From Ophiobolus disseminans (taxonomy: Eukaryota > Ascomycota > Dothideomycetes > Pleosporales > Phaeosphaeriaceae): 64,000 nucleotides of DNA. Position 1 is the stretch's first letter. The number at the start of each line of letters is the position of its first letter. The notes beneath the pieces were generated by a model that saw only the letters and a program-made list of their open reading frames with translations, was not told the origin of the DNA and did no database searches. The position numbers and the translations under genes were made by a program. Below, piece by piece: positions 11,511-23,497 of this stretch. The DNA lies in the NCBI GenBank assembly GCA_010093685.1, contig MU006221.1:837491-901490 (forward strand), given 5' to 3'.

Positions 11511-13022
11511 CTATGCAAAGTACTGGAAGGCGGTGCTGTGTTTGTTAGCGTGTTACAAGATGTGCAGTAGACAGAGACAAGACGTACCCTATGGCGGCCA
11601 TGACACCAATGCCAACCAGTGCCCTCCGTGTGACTTTCTCCTTGGTCAACTTCTGCTCCGTTGTGTACGCGACTCGCGCCGCCTTGGATGCACGTCCTCC
11701 GACTAGTTCGTCCTCCTCGACGACCTCTTCGATCTTGCGCTTGGACGTCTTGATGACATCCGAAGAGGATCCACCTTCGAGCTTTTGGGCTTCTGCCACC
11801 ATAAGCCTGGCCTCGGCAATCATCTTGGCTCCATCCTCAGGCTCTGGCAGCTCTGGGTGGCTGTGCGGCACGTCGATCTTCACATTTGTAGTTTTAGTTT
11901 CCACGCCACCGTTCTGCTCAATTGTCTCTTGTACCTCAATGCGAACGGTCCCTTCTTTTACATCGTCTTCCTGGACCTCCACCTCCTTGACCTCGCCGTT
12001 CACCGACTCGGAGGCGACAGACTCATCTTCTGCTCCGTTCGCGATGACATTCTGTAGGGCGCTTGCAGCTTTGGATGCTGAAGACTCGAGGAGCTCTTCG
12101 GCTTTCATGATCTCGGACTTGGCGGCGCCTCGTGTTGTTCGCGGCTTCCTAGGTGTTGCAATCTTGCGGCTGGGTGTCGCGAGCTTGCTGGGCGAGGCGG
12201 ACCTGGTTGACCTGGCGCGAGTTGAGGTGCGGAGACCGGAGTGGGTGGGCAGGTGAGCAAGGGTTGCGTTGTCGAGGTCGAATTTTGGCGGTTGCTGGAT
12301 GTGGGTGTTGACTTTATCCTTATTGCCCTTCTCGATCGGCGCAGGGTCTAGCAGAGCCTCGATCCAGTGGCGCATAGCGTACTCTTCAGAGAGGGAAAGG
12401 GCTGTGATGCGATCCACATTAATGCTGAACAACATATTTGCGACGTTCTTGGATTCACTCACCCTCTTCTGGCGCAATCCAAACGCTTCCCGCTACTTCG
12501 TCTCCACCAGCCGAGGGAAAAGACTTCTGGTACCTGCGCTCGGCCTCCTCTTCCGAGAGAGATGCCCAGGGAAATGCCGCCTTGAACATTCCGGTGGCAC
12601 TGATGTAACCGTCGCTGCTGCGTCTCTGTCCGTCGCATTAGCCCATCTGTCGCGCGCATCGCAAGTGTACGTTTCCATCGCATACCATCAAGAAATATGA
12701 TTCGGGGAACGCCGAGCCCCTGTTAAGAGTGAAGATGCCTGATCCCGTGAGGTCCTTGGGAAGCGGGACCCGCAAGTGCGCGTAGTCGAAGGTGCCCATG
12801 TTGTCACTCTTGGTCGCGCTTGTCACGCCGGCGATTCCGGGCTTCACCTGGAGGTTGGTCTGGCCTAGGCGACGTCGCTCGACAAGGATCTCTTCTGCGC
12901 GCTGTTGTTAGCCGCCATGACGCGATGAATGCGATGCGCTGCAGTTACGTACTCGCCGTCGACTCAATCGGCTCCAGGAGCGGGTTTTTGCGCTCGGGCA
13001 AGACGCGTCTCCCGACCATCAT
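11511..13022 (-). CDS. BQT4-like APSES/KilA-N protein with C-terminal membrane anchor
   Basis: In fission yeast Bqt4 is an inner nuclear membrane protein that tethers telomeres through Rap1. Five exons: 13022-12953, 12894-12686, 12625-12463, 12401-11588 and 11535-11511, giving 426 residues. Residues 1-25 carry RRVLPERKNPLL; the APSES-like fold follows (TFDYAHLRVPLP, SAFPESYFLMRRSSDGYIS, ATGMFKAAFPWAS, SEEYAMRHWIEALLDP). The middle is basic and Ser/Thr-rich (TPSRKIATPRKPRTTRG), then acidic. The end is one membrane span (RALVGIGVMAAIG-TAFQYFA). The last 25-base exon is inferred from donor GTACGT, branch GCTAAC and acceptor AACACAG; reading through instead gives a tail ending in HLVTR. An in-frame TAA just upstream fixes the start. 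The family name is from memory of fungal APSES/Bqt4 proteins. Confidence 0.82.
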
Positions 13023-14031
13023 GGCAATGTATTAATGCGGTAATTACAAGGGTGGTTATGTTGATGCGCGCTGCGCGGTGGTGAAGGAGGAGGCGTCGAG
13101 CGTATGTACGACGGAAGTTTGCGCGCGCACGCTAGCGCCGAAGAATGTCTGGAGTGATGACAGCGCCGAAACAGTGAAGCGCCAAAACTCGATGAGTGCT
13201 GGACAGGTGCGCGCTCGAAAAGGTGCTTGAGATGGGCGGTGCGTCCAAATCGGCGGAATGCGACGTGGGAGAGGAGGGAACGATGAAGTGTCGCGATCCC
13301 TGGCAAGTGGCTGGGCGGCGGGAGAAGGAACGACCAGCCTTCCCCGGACTCTCCTGTCCTGTCCTGTCACGATTCCTTTTTGAGCGAACACACCAGGCAA
13401 GTGGACCAGCCGATTGGCCCGCGCAAGCTATATGGCAATATAGGGCCGTGGGGGCGTCTTCTTTTCGACGGACGCGCTGAATGAGGACGCGCGACGCGAC
13501 CGCCCGAGCAATTGTGCCCACTGTCTTTGCAGCATGCCCTCCACTGACGCGCGCTACGATATCACGTGGGTCTTTCACCCTTCGCGATCATTTTGGCAAT
13601 GTGGTGGATGCATCCTGAATGCGTTCAGACGGGGCCAGCGAAGCACCACAGGACACGTCACTGCCGCTGTCGCACACTGCAGTTCTGAACATGGCTGATA
13701 CGCCTGGAATCCTGGTCCAAGACCAGAAACGGGTGGGGTCGGTCCATGGCCGACAATTGCCAGCATGAACACGCCGTTGCATTGTACAGAGAAGCTGGTG
13801 GCATAGGCATATCATAGCACTGCCCGCGCTGCCTCGAGGTTCCAGGCACGTTAAAGGGTCCACAGTCCATCCCCGTCAGCCATGTGCCCCGCCAGGCACG
13901 AGCCAATGGTACCTCGAGGTGGAGCGGTGAAAGGGTGCCCCGCGCAACGAGTTTCAGGACCCAATTCCGCCTCGACTCTCCCACTCCCTCTACACCCCAC
14001 AGAGTAACCCGATATCAATACACTGTCAACC
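13023..14031. other. Divergent intergenic region between BQT4-like gene and Rho GDI
   Basis: About 1 kb, GC-rich with many CpG. It holds four ACGCG cores within 80 bases (listed separately) and CCTGT repeats near 13355. No gene could be supported. Confidence 0.5.
13472..13551. promoter_or_regulatory. Cluster of four ACGCG (MCB-like) cores
   Basis: ACGCG occurs at 13472-13476, 13487-13491, 13494-13498 and 13547-13551. ACGCG is the core of the MluI cell-cycle box bound by MBF in yeasts. The cluster is about 450 bases upstream of the BQT4-like start and about 480 upstream of Rho GDI. The region is GC-rich, so chance is possible. Confidence 0.3.
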
Positions 14032-14796
14032 ATGGCCGACCACCACGACGACCTCCACGCAGAGCAGACCGAAGGCTTCAAGGTCGGCGAGAAGAAGACC
14101 ATCAACGAGTATCAAAACTTGGGTACGTCTCCTCAACATAGCAACTCAAAGCTGTGCCGCAGTACAAAAGACTCACATAACCCCCCAGACAAAAACGACG
14201 AGTCTCTCCAGAAGTGGAAAGCATCTCTCGGTCTTGGCCAGGGCAAGGACATCTCCGACCCCAACGACCCTCGCAAGTGCATCATCCTCTCGCTCGGCCT
14301 CGAGGTCGAGGGCCGCGACGACATCATCATCGATCTGCGGTCGCCCGGTGCCGTCGAGGCCCTCCAGAGCAAGCCGTTCATAATCAAGGAGGGCGCTACA
14401 TTTCGCATGAAAGCCCAGTTCAAGGTCCAGCACGAGATTCTGGCAGGCCTCAAGTACCTCCAGAAGGTTTCGCGCATGGGTGTCAGCAGCAAGATGCAGG
14501 AGATGATGGTAAGCATGGACAATGACTCCTACGCGGCGAGGCTGTGCGCTAACAACCATGCCAGGGTTCATACGGACCCAGCACCGAGGAGAAGCCATTC
14601 TATGAGAAGAAGTGTATGTACAGTAGCCCCCTGCCTCGAGCTGTCCTGACATGCTCATATAGTCGAGCCTGAAACCGCTCCATCTGGTATGCTCGGCCGT
14701 GGCCACTACGAGGCTGTCTCCAAGTTCGTCGATGACGACAACCACACCCATCTACAGTTCAAGTGGTCTTTCGACATCAAGAAGGACTGGAAATAG
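14032..14796 (+). CDS. RDI1: Rho GDP-dissociation inhibitor
   Basis: It extracts prenylated Rho GTPases (Cdc42, Rho1) from membranes and keeps them soluble. Exons 14032-14122, 14189-14508, 14565-14613 and 14663-14796 give 197 residues. The N-terminal regulatory arm (TINEYQNLDKNDESLQKWK) precedes the immunoglobulin-like fold: KCIILSLGLEVEGRDDI, FIIKEGATFRMKAQFKV, LKYLQKVSRMGV and, at the end, HLQFKWSFDIKKDWK. Length and motifs match the family. All splice phases join, and the third exon has 49 bases (GSYGPSTEEKPFYEKK). Confidence 0.96.
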
Positions 14797-15005
14797 ACTA
14801 GCCATGGACTGGAATGCCGGACAAGGAGGAGAGGCCAATTTGGCGAATGGAGTGGCTTGGATAGCTTGGTCTATACGATGACACTAGGACCAGCCACAAG
14901 ATAACGGAGTAACGGCTGACGATGTCGACGACCTCCTTTTGACTTCGGTCGACGTGTGTGAGAAGTTCTTTGACTTGGCCCACTCCAGCGTGTGCTCAAT
15001 AATAA

Positions 15006-15752
15006 TCATCCTAAACCCTCGCGTGTCTTGTTGGCATCTAGCTCCTGGAACAGGAACCATCTCTCCGCAATACTCCTCGTTTTCACAGTCCGACCTGCCC
15101 ACGCCCTCTCCCCGCTGTTGGAACCAAATCTTCGTGAAGAGACGTTTAGGATGGACACTTCCTGTTCCCATGGGTCTCTCTCTCCTTCGCTTTTCTCGCT
15201 GACCTGATCGTTCTCGTCTGCATTGCTCATGTTGGTGTCTTCATAGTCGTCATTTTCAGCCTTTCTGAGTTTGACCTGGCATTCGACAACACAAAGCAAA
15301 GCATTTGTGTTGAGTGCAGTTTCTGTCGCTGCTGCAAACGCTCTTGAAAGTCCCTGCGCTGAAAACGACGGGGTTGGCGCGTGCAATGCGAGAGCGTTCA
15401 CCAGGAAAAGCCTTGGTTTCGCCTGACCTTCAACAGAATGTGTAAGACCCTCGCGGCCGTACGCGGTCAGGTAAGCGAGTAATGCCTGTACTGATGCACA
15501 GAATGCGAGTTTGATGTGGCGTGTTGTGAACAGATTGTGTAGCGACGGCGTGGCTAAGTCTTGCAGGGTGCTATCCTGATCCTCATCATCGCTCCGATTC
15601 TGCTGCAGCGACTGCAAAAGGTCCTGTAGGAAGGTCTCCCGACTCGAGCAGATGATGAGTGTTGTGGAAGTGGTGCTCGACTGCGTTATGAGGGTGTGGT
15701 GTAACAGCCCAAGCAAGGTCAAAGGATAGAGTACAATTGGCGAAGGAGGCAT
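15006..15752 (-). CDS. Hypothetical protein, weakly RecA/Rad51-paralogue-like
   Basis: I do not recognise a family with confidence. The frame gives 248 residues from ATG 15750-15752 (MPPSPIVLYPLTLLGLL), or 322 if the in-frame ATG at 15974 is used. I prefer the inner start because the longer leader is low-complexity and would begin 49 bases from the AP-3 beta start on the other strand. There is a hydrophobic beta-alpha pattern (TTLIICSSRETFLQDLL, RLFLVNALALH), an Asp/Glu-rich insert (about residues 165-195) and a terminal VSILNVSSRRFG ... WAGRTVKTRSIAERW. This loosely recalls the core of Rad51-like or Shu-type proteins, a guess only. No Walker A motif is visible. Confidence 0.65.
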   Translation of the reverse strand: MPPSPIVLYPLTLLGLLHHTLITQSSTTSTTLIICSSRETFLQDLLQSLQQNRSDDEDQDSTLQDLATPSLHNLFTTRHIKLAFCASVQALLAYLTAYGREGLTHSVEGQAKPRLFLVNALALHAPTPSFSAQGLSRAFAAATETALNTNALLCVVECQVKLRKAENDDYEDTNMSNADENDQVSEKSEGERDPWEQEVSILNVSSRRFGSNSGERAWAGRTVKTRSIAERWFLFQELDANKTREGLG

Positions 15753-16022
15753 GTTGAATCGATTAGCATAGCATAGACTGCATGCTGCCATGAACGCATT
15801 CGGCATACTGTGAGTATGTAAACGATGCGGGATGGTGCAGTAGTCGATTCCGGCGAATCGGATTGCGGCCCAGCTCCGCCGAGCCCCGCCATGAACATGT
15901 GCGATGTGTGATACAAGCTCCCCAAACTCGACCAAGCGCAACTCCTCCCTTCCTCCCTCGTGCATAGCCGGCACTCTTCTCGCAGACGCGCATTCGGTAG
16001 CGCGCTACGGACTGAAGCCGTG

Positions 16023-18706
16023 ATGGAGTCCATATCCCGGATCAGCAGCCTACTGGAGACCGGTAAGGCCCGCTTCCTACTTTACTATGACACCCCTCCT
16101 TCAGTGTGTTATTGCTGTGCTCTCAAGCGAAAATGAACCCGTCCAACTTTGCTCACTGGTCTCTCTCTACAGCCCGTGACCTCACCCTCGAAGCGGCCAA
16201 CAATGCCAACAATGCGCGAAGAAGCACGCCCAAAGAGCTGCCCTCGGGCCAGCTTAAGAAGCTCTTGGACAGCAGGTCGGAGCGCGAAATACTCGAGGGC
16301 CTGCGAAGAGTCGTCACTGTAGGAACCACCCCACCATGACTTGGAAGTATGACCAAAAGTCTGACATGGGCTGCGACGGGTTGAAACTGACGGCGTGGAA
16401 CACAGATGTCATACAGACAGCCGCCCTCGCAGACGCTCCCCTTCTTCTCCCACGTAATCAAGAATGTCGCATCGCCGTCGCTGGCAGTCAAGAAGCTGGT
16501 GTACATATACCTGCTCCAGCATGCCGAGCACGAGCCGGATACTGCGCTCCTCTCCATCAACACGATACAAAAGTCGCTCACAGACACAAACCCTCATCTG
16601 CGCGCGCTTGCGTTACGGGTCATGTCCAGCATCAGAGTGCCTGTAATTAGCCAGATTGTGAGCCTGGGCATCAAGCGGGGGGCAGGGGACATGTCGCCGC
16701 TTGTGAGAAGAGCCGCTGCGCTGGCCATACCGAAATGCTACCGACTCGATCCGAATACCGAGCCGCAACTCCTCGAATATCTATCCACACTACTGGGCGA
16801 TAAGCAGTATTTTGTCGCAGGCGCAGCAGTGGCGGCCTTCCTGGAGTTATGTCCTGACCGACTTGATCTACTACATCCACATTATCGTTCCCTGGTACAA
16901 AAGCTGGTTGACATGGACGAGTGGGGACAGCTAGCAACTCTACGCTTGATGATGGTTTATGCGCGAAAGTGTTTCCCTCGGCGGACGAGGAAGGTTCAGA
17001 AGACCCCACATAGCAACACTACGAGCTCGAAACCTACAAAGAGCACTAAAGGGTTCTATGACACTGAGAGCGATTCGGAGGAAGAGGAAGAGAAAGAGCA
17101 GAACATGGAAGAAATTGCGGTGCTAGATCCAGATCTTGAACTGCTGTTGAAATCATGTCAACCGCTTCTGCAGTCTCGGAACGCCGCTGTCGTGGTAGCA
17201 GTCGCGAGAACGTACCTCTATTTGGGCACACCCGAATACCTTATCCAGGCCGTAGGACCGCTGGTATCACTTTTAAGATCCGCAGGCGACATCCAGCACA
17301 TTGCGCTTCACAACATCGTTCAAGTCTGCTTAACACACCCAGAGCCGTTTGTGAAGTACTACACGCATTTTCTGGTTCGCTCGACAGATGCTCCGCACAT
17401 ATGGCGATTGAAGCTAGAGCTTCTGACACTGATCTTTCCGTACGCGCAGCTACGGCTGCAAAGCTTGATCCTAGCGGAACTCAGCCATTTCTCGCACTCT
17501 GGAAGCCTGGATCCAACACTTGTCAAGGAATCTGTCCGCGCAATCGGACGTTGTTCGCAAAGCCCCGCGACGAGTCCGCAGACGTCTGCCAGATGTTTGC
17601 GATTGCTCTTGAAGCACATTGGATCTGCTGATGGCCACTTGGTTGCTGAGTCGCTAGAGGTCATTCGTCATCTGATCCAGAGGAATCCGAGTGCTCATCG
17701 AACTACGGTCGTACGACTAGCGAAACATCTTGACGCAGCGACCAGCCCACAGGCAAGAGCAAGTATCATCTGGCTTGTTGGCGAATTTGCAGGCTTAGAC
17801 TCGGAAAACAACATCGCTGCAGATGTTCTACGCATCCTGGTCAAAGGCTTCGCTGATGAAGCAGAGCCAGCTAAGCTTCAAATAGTTTTGTTGGCAGCGA
17901 AAGTCTACATCCACCACCTGAATGCTAATCCACCCCCTGAGCCATCGAAAACCGAAGAACCAAAAGCAAGCCCGCCTTTGCTTGACAGCTATCACGAAGA
18001 AGAAGGTGGTTTTCGTGATGAGAATCTCGAAGCACACTCACAGCCCACTGAGTCTCACCAGCCGGAAAAGCCGCATCCTATCAAGGCACTATATGACTAT
18101 ATTCTTCTCCTCGCAAGATACGACACTTCTTACGATCTACGTGACCGGACTCGCGTCTACAAAGCACTACTAGCGACTCCGACGTCGACACAGCTTGCAT
18201 CGCTTCTGCTACTTGCACCCAAACCTGTGCCACATATTCCTAGCCCCAGCGAGACACGCAAGGGATACGTCCTTGGCAGTGCGAGCCTTGTGATCGGCGA
18301 TGAGGGAGGCGTGGGTGGTCTGCGAGGCTACGATGACCTTCCGCGCTGGGTCAAAGAGGGTGATGAGCCAGATGCTGCCCTGAGAGATGAGACGGTATCA
18401 ACAAGCGCTTCGACGTATGATTCAGCGAGGACAATATCGGCAGCTGACAGACTTGATGCGGCGGCGGGTAGCAGCAGGACACCTGATAGCATCATGTCGC
18501 CGCGGAGTCTGAACGGTGTCGGAGAGTCAAGCGTGGGAGTCAGCGCCAGCAAGGGCAAGGAAAAGACTCTTGACGATTGGTTGGCAGAGGAGAGTGGGAG
18601 CGAAGAAGAGACAGATGAGGACGAAGAGGAGGAGACGGATGAGGAAGAAAGCGAGTATGAGACGGAGAGTGAGAGTGGAGGAGAAGGGGACCGACTCGTC
18701 AAATAG
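16023..18706 (+). CDS. APL6: AP-3 adaptor complex, beta subunit
   Basis: The large beta subunit of AP-3, which sorts cargo from Golgi/endosomes directly to the vacuole. Exons 16023-16062, 16173-16318 and 16406-18706 give 828 residues. Helical-repeat trunk: ILEGLRRVVT, VIKNVASPSLAVKKLVYIYL, HLRALALRVMSSIRVP and RRAAALAIPKCYRLDP. An acidic loop (SDSEEEEEKEQNMEE, near residue 280) and a very acidic C-terminal hinge (DDWLAEESGSEEETDEDE) are as in beta-3 subunits. The C-terminal ear seen in animals is not evident. It shares a short divergent promoter (271 bases, or 49 with the longer neighbour model) with the unrecognised minus-strand gene. Confidence 0.93.
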
Positions 18707-19169
18707 TCCATTAAATGGAAGAACGTTGGGCCAAAGAAGATGCACAAAATGTGCTTGTCATGAAACAATACGATTATCATGGCTGTCTGCAAAAGTTTTC
18801 AAACATGAACTAAAGCATCACCGATTCACACTTAAGCGGCCCCTTCCTACTTTTTGTTATGTATATTTCATTGTAGCACTTGTAGTCTTGACATGATCGT
18901 AGCTCTAAGATTTCCAGGCTCACCTGGCAGCGAATCGGAGGCGTGAGAATTCCGCTCGTGCTTCCCCACAAGCCGAGGTATCCATGTGACGGATGATGCA
19001 TCTGGGGAAGCCGGTCGATCTACACGTTCCATGTGAACTGCCACGCGTGGAAACCCTGTTTCTAGCATCGTGCTTCACAATGTCACAGCATTCGTCCGCA
19101 GACATTGATTAATAACAATTCACCCACGCCGTCCACCGAACCACCCTCGCGCGCAGAAACACGGCCAGA
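18707..19169. other. Intergenic: AP-3 beta 3' flank, acyltransferase promoter
   Basis: No gene is supported. The last 80 bases before ATG 19170 are C-rich, as in other fungal promoters. Confidence 0.5.
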
Positions 19170-21709
19170 ATGGCTTCCAAGAAGAAGAATCGCAAGCGTT
19201 CCTCGTCAACCTCGACCGCCGAACAAGCTCCCGATCTCAGCATCACCGCCAGCGATCAGGTCTCCCTACACACAGCGGGCTATAATGAGGACTCGGAGCG
19301 CCGTATCATACATGGCATGGCGCGCTTCCGCTCCTCGCCGCTCGACTTCATCCGTGAGGTGTCCCTGCACTTCTCCGGCACGGGCTGGCGGAGCTTCGAC
19401 GACCACATCGGGCAGCCACAGTACTATCCTGGCTTCAGCGAAGACATGAAGGCACGCGTGCTAAGCAGCCCAATGCTTGTCGCAAAGGTGCGAGAGCTTG
19501 CAGAGAAGAGAGTGGAGGTCGAAGCAAAGGAAGGCTTGCTAGGCGAAGAAGCGCAGCATGGTGGAGGTGTGGGCGAGAAAGACCGAAGACTAAAGCGGAG
19601 AGTGCAGATTGAGGAATCTCTTATGGAAGTTAGCGATGCGTGGACGGATAATATGATCTGCAAGATGGACAGCAAGAGATTCATCCGAGGCGCATATTAC
19701 TTTGCCACACAACTGTTGACGAGGGCATACCATCAGGGCGTGCATGTCTCGAGTGAAGAGGTGCTGAGGCTGCGAGCTGTTGCTGAGAAGGCGGCCAAGG
19801 ACAAACACTCCATCATATTCCTGCCATGCCACCGTTCGCATGTCGACTACGTTTCGCTACAGGTCATCTGCTATCGACTTGGACTTGCATTACCAACCGT
19901 TGTGTCGGGCGATAACCTAAACTTTCCTGTCGTCGGATCATTTCTACAGCACGCTGGCGCTATGTGGATACGGAGAAGCTTTGGTGACGATCAATTGTAC
20001 ATCACCCTTGTGCAGGCCTATATCGATACTCTGTTACAGACCGGCTACAATCTCGAGTGTTTTGTGGAAGGGGGACGGAGCCGGACCGGTAAGCTGCTTC
20101 CGCCCAAATTTGGGATATTATCGTACATGTTGGAGTCTGTCGCCAGCGGTAGAGTCGACGATGCCATCATCTGCCCAGTCTCAACACAGTACGACAAGGT
20201 CATTGAGGTTGAGTGAGTCAGACCTCCTCTCCAGACTTGGGCCTGATAGACTAACGTAAACAGCTCCTATATTAGCGAACTGCTTGGCCAGCCGAAACCA
20301 AAGGAGAACTTCATGGACTTTCTTTCTGCATCATCAGTACTTTCTCTCAAACTTGGCCGTGTAGATGTGCGGTTCCATGAACCTTGGTCCCTACGTACAT
20401 TCATCAACCAACAACGCGAGCGCTTCAGCAAACTACCACAGCAGCTTGACACCAAAGAAGATCGACTACGTCTATTGCAAACACTTGGTTACAAGGTTCT
20501 ATCTGAGATCAATGACGTATCCGTGGTCATGCCTACGGCGCTCGTGGGTACGGTTCTTCTGACCCTCAGAGGAAGGGGAGTTGGCAAATCAGAACTGATC
20601 AGGCGGGTTGAATGGTTAAGCGAACGGGTACGAGCGCAGGGTGGTAGAGTCGCCCATTTTGGAAACCTGCCCACAAGCGTAGTCGTAGACCGCGCGCTCG
20701 AAGTGCTGGGCCCAAGTCTAGTTGGACTTGTCCCTGGCTTGCCTGAAGATACCTTCTACGCTGTTGACCGGTGAGTCTTGTTCCATTTCTATTCTTGCTC
20801 AAACACTAATAAGCCTGCAGATTTCAACTGTCCTTCTACCGCAACATGACCATCCATCTCTTCATCCTCCAGTCCCTCGTTTCCGTCGCCCTTTACACAA
20901 CCGTCAAACAAGGCGGTGGCCCTGAAAACCAACGCATTACCTACACCGACCTCCACGCCCAAGTACATTTCCTCTCCCAGCTTTTCCGCGGAGAATTCAT
21001 CTTCCCCACCGAAGGCCTCGACCACAACCTAAACAAGACCCTCGACGGCCTCGAAGCAGACAACGTCATCAAAATCACTCGCTCCGAAAACAGCGCCACA
21101 ATACAATGGGTCGAGCTCAGTGATTCGGAGCGCGAAACCGGCCGCGAGAACTTCGATTTTTACTGCTTCCTCATCTGGCCCTTCATCGAAGCCGCCTGGC
21201 TCGGCGCAATGTCGCTCATGATGCTCACGCCCCCGCTAACCCATACCCAAACAGCCCCATGGCTCGAACTCAAGAAAGTTCAAGACCGCGCACAGCTCTT
21301 TGGGAAAACGCTCTACCACCAAGGCGACCTTTCATACTTCGAGGCCGTGAATAAAGAAGCCCTAAAAGTCGCGTACAACATCGGCGAAGAAGCAGGCATG
21401 CTAATCGTCTCGCGTCCAAAGGATAAATCACCCGCTACGATTCGACTCAGTGATGCGTGGGTACCTGTAAGGGGGTCCAAGGGCATTGTTGCAGATGGGC
21501 CGTTGTGGCGTTTTGCAGAGAGAATAAGCGCGAGTAGGAGAGAAGGTAAGAATAGGCGGGATGGCGCGACGGTACAGAGTAGGGTGTTGGCGCTGGCGGA
21601 TGTGGTGGGCAAAGGGCTGTGGGAGGATGCGGCGGTGTTTGAGGGTGGGAAGGAGGATGGGAAGAGGGGGAGGAAGGGGAGGAGTAGAGGGGGTATGGCG
21701 ATGTTGTGA
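19170..21709 (+). CDS. PlsB/GNPAT-type glycerolipid acyltransferase
   Basis: Likely acylates glycerol-3-phosphate or dihydroxyacetone phosphate at sn-1. Exons 19170-20212, 20264-20770 and 20821-21709 give 812 residues. Acyltransferase motif I is LPCHRSHVDYVS (His221, Asp226). Motif II lies in GAMWIRRSFGDDQLY. Motif III is VEGGRSRTGKLLPPKFG (Glu300, Arg303). Then comes SLKLGRVDVRFHEPWSL. The long C-terminal part (LRTFINQQRERF and NLPTSVVVDRALEVLGP onward) matches the GPAT C-terminal region, with a possible membrane-associated segment (FDFYCFLIWPFIEAAWLGA). The last 60 residues are basic. It differs from the Sct1/Gpt2 enzymes that dominate yeast ER, so a peroxisomal or mitochondrial role is possible. 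No clear PTS1 or presequence is seen. Confidence 0.88.
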
Positions 21710-21980
21710 GGGGGTGGGTGGGGGGATGTGTATATAAGAGGAGAAGCATTGGTATTTGGTGGCGAAGACGTGTGTGTCTTGGCTGAAGTGTATATGCGTT
21801 TAATCGCCAGGAAATTTGCGCCTCCCCTCACGCCGTGCTCGTACACACATAGTCATATAGATAGTGCGTCGCCATCAAGCCATACAGTGCTTTAATAAAA
21901 ACTTTTCGACAGTGGCTCTTTGCAAGCAAGAAACGTTTTTCCATTCGACCTCCCGTATAAATCGCATACAGCCCACCCAA

Positions 21981-23497
21981 TCATCGCCGAACCTCCACCT
22001 CCGACGTCTTCACAATCCCCCTTCCCCTCGTTAACCCCGCCGGCCTGTCATGACTGAGTATACTCTCATCGCTCTCTCCAGACCGGCTTTGTCTCCTGTC
22101 TCTCCTTCCTCCACTCGTTGTCACGCTGTAGGTTCCCTTGGCCAACACATCTTCCTCGTCGTACGGACTTCTCGGCTGTGATTGCGAGCCCTCGCTCATA
22201 TTCTTCATCGCGAAACTATTCTGTCCCTGTGCGTCGTTGTGCTTTATGTATCCGTGTGATTGGAAGGGCGCGCTGATGGCGTTTGAGCCTGTGCTTCGGC
22301 CTTTGGTAAAGGTGCGGATGGAGTCGAAGAAGTTTGCAAAGAGGGGTTTGAGAGTTGGGAGACAGGCTGCGATGATACCGACGTGCATTTCAACTCTGTG
22401 AACACGCCGTGTCAGCCATGTTGGTTTGTGCTCTGGATTGGAGTGAACTTACTGTTGCCAAATATAGTACCAGGCGCCTTTGCCTGACCAATCGAGCTCC
22501 TTGAAAAAGTTGGCTTGCATTGGCGTCTTATAGATTGCGACTGCGGACGCAAAGAGACCTAGGCTCAAGATGACTGCGAGACCGATGCGTGTTTGGAGGT
22601 TTATTTGAAGGCGCCAAACCATGGGAATCGGTATTAGGGCGAAAAGAAGGTCAGTGGCGATGTTGATGGAGGAGTTAAAGACTCCGACGTTCTTGAAGAC
22701 AGTGGGATCAATGCATTTTGCGTTTCTATATCAAGCCGTTAATTGCGATCGAGATTTTGCGTGAGAGCGTATGGACTCACCCGCCCGGAGTTGGTGGCCG
22801 TAAGGTGTAATCCCATCCAGCCCGTACTGGTGAGCACTGGAAGATAATGGCGAAGGTAGAGCCAATGGTGAAGACGGAAATGAAAACTGCATTATCATGA
22901 GCCACTTCTAAAGTCGGTAGCATGTCAGTGTTACTTACCTAAACATCCAATCAAGAACGGCCTCCATCTCGTGCGGTCCGCTAGTCGCAGCAGGAAAAAT
23001 CCAATCGATAGCTTGATAAAGCTGTAGGCGGCGATGACTGTTATTGAATAGAAGTACATGACCTTGAAGAAGGGGAATATATTCTCCAGAGGGAAGGCTT
23101 CAGCGTGGCGTCCGATCCCCAAGGTCGTGATGTGGACGAACAGTCCAAGACATGCCGTACTAAGGCACTGGAACCTCAATGTTTAGTCTTTGTTCATTGA
23201 CTACTATAGGCTCATGTAACATACTGCTGAAACCACCATCATCCAGTCTACAACTCTCGAGTCAGTATACATAATCATAACATAGAGCCTGGAATGAGAC
23301 ATACCATCCCAACCAAATGTCTTCAGCATGAAGCCTCGAACATAGAGCCGCAACAATACAGCGGTCATCGACAGTGCGAACAGTGAACCCTCCACTGCTA
23401 ACAGCTGCGGTGCAATGTTCTCGGCCATGTACTCTGGCGATCGCGGTGGCATTGGAGGAGGACCTCCCTCCTGCCGCAAAACGAGGTGACGGACCAT
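21981..23497 (-). CDS. Fungal rhodopsin-domain (PTH11-like) seven-span membrane protein
   Basis: Six exons: 23497-23305, 23247-23225, 23167-22939, 22886-22781, 22725-22453 and 22395-21981, giving 412 residues with all phases joined. Seven hydrophobic spans are visible. Marks of the fungal rhodopsin-domain family: LLRLYVRGFMLKTFGWDDWMM after span 1, FYSITVIAAYSFIKLSIGFF, FQCSPVRAGWDY, and NAKCIDPTVFKNVGVFNSSIN. The cytosolic tail is Ser/Arg-rich with possible phosphosites. Proteins of this group are proposed receptors or are linked to secondary metabolism; no ligand can be named. Exon 2 is only 23 bases (DWMMVVSA). Confidence 0.9.
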
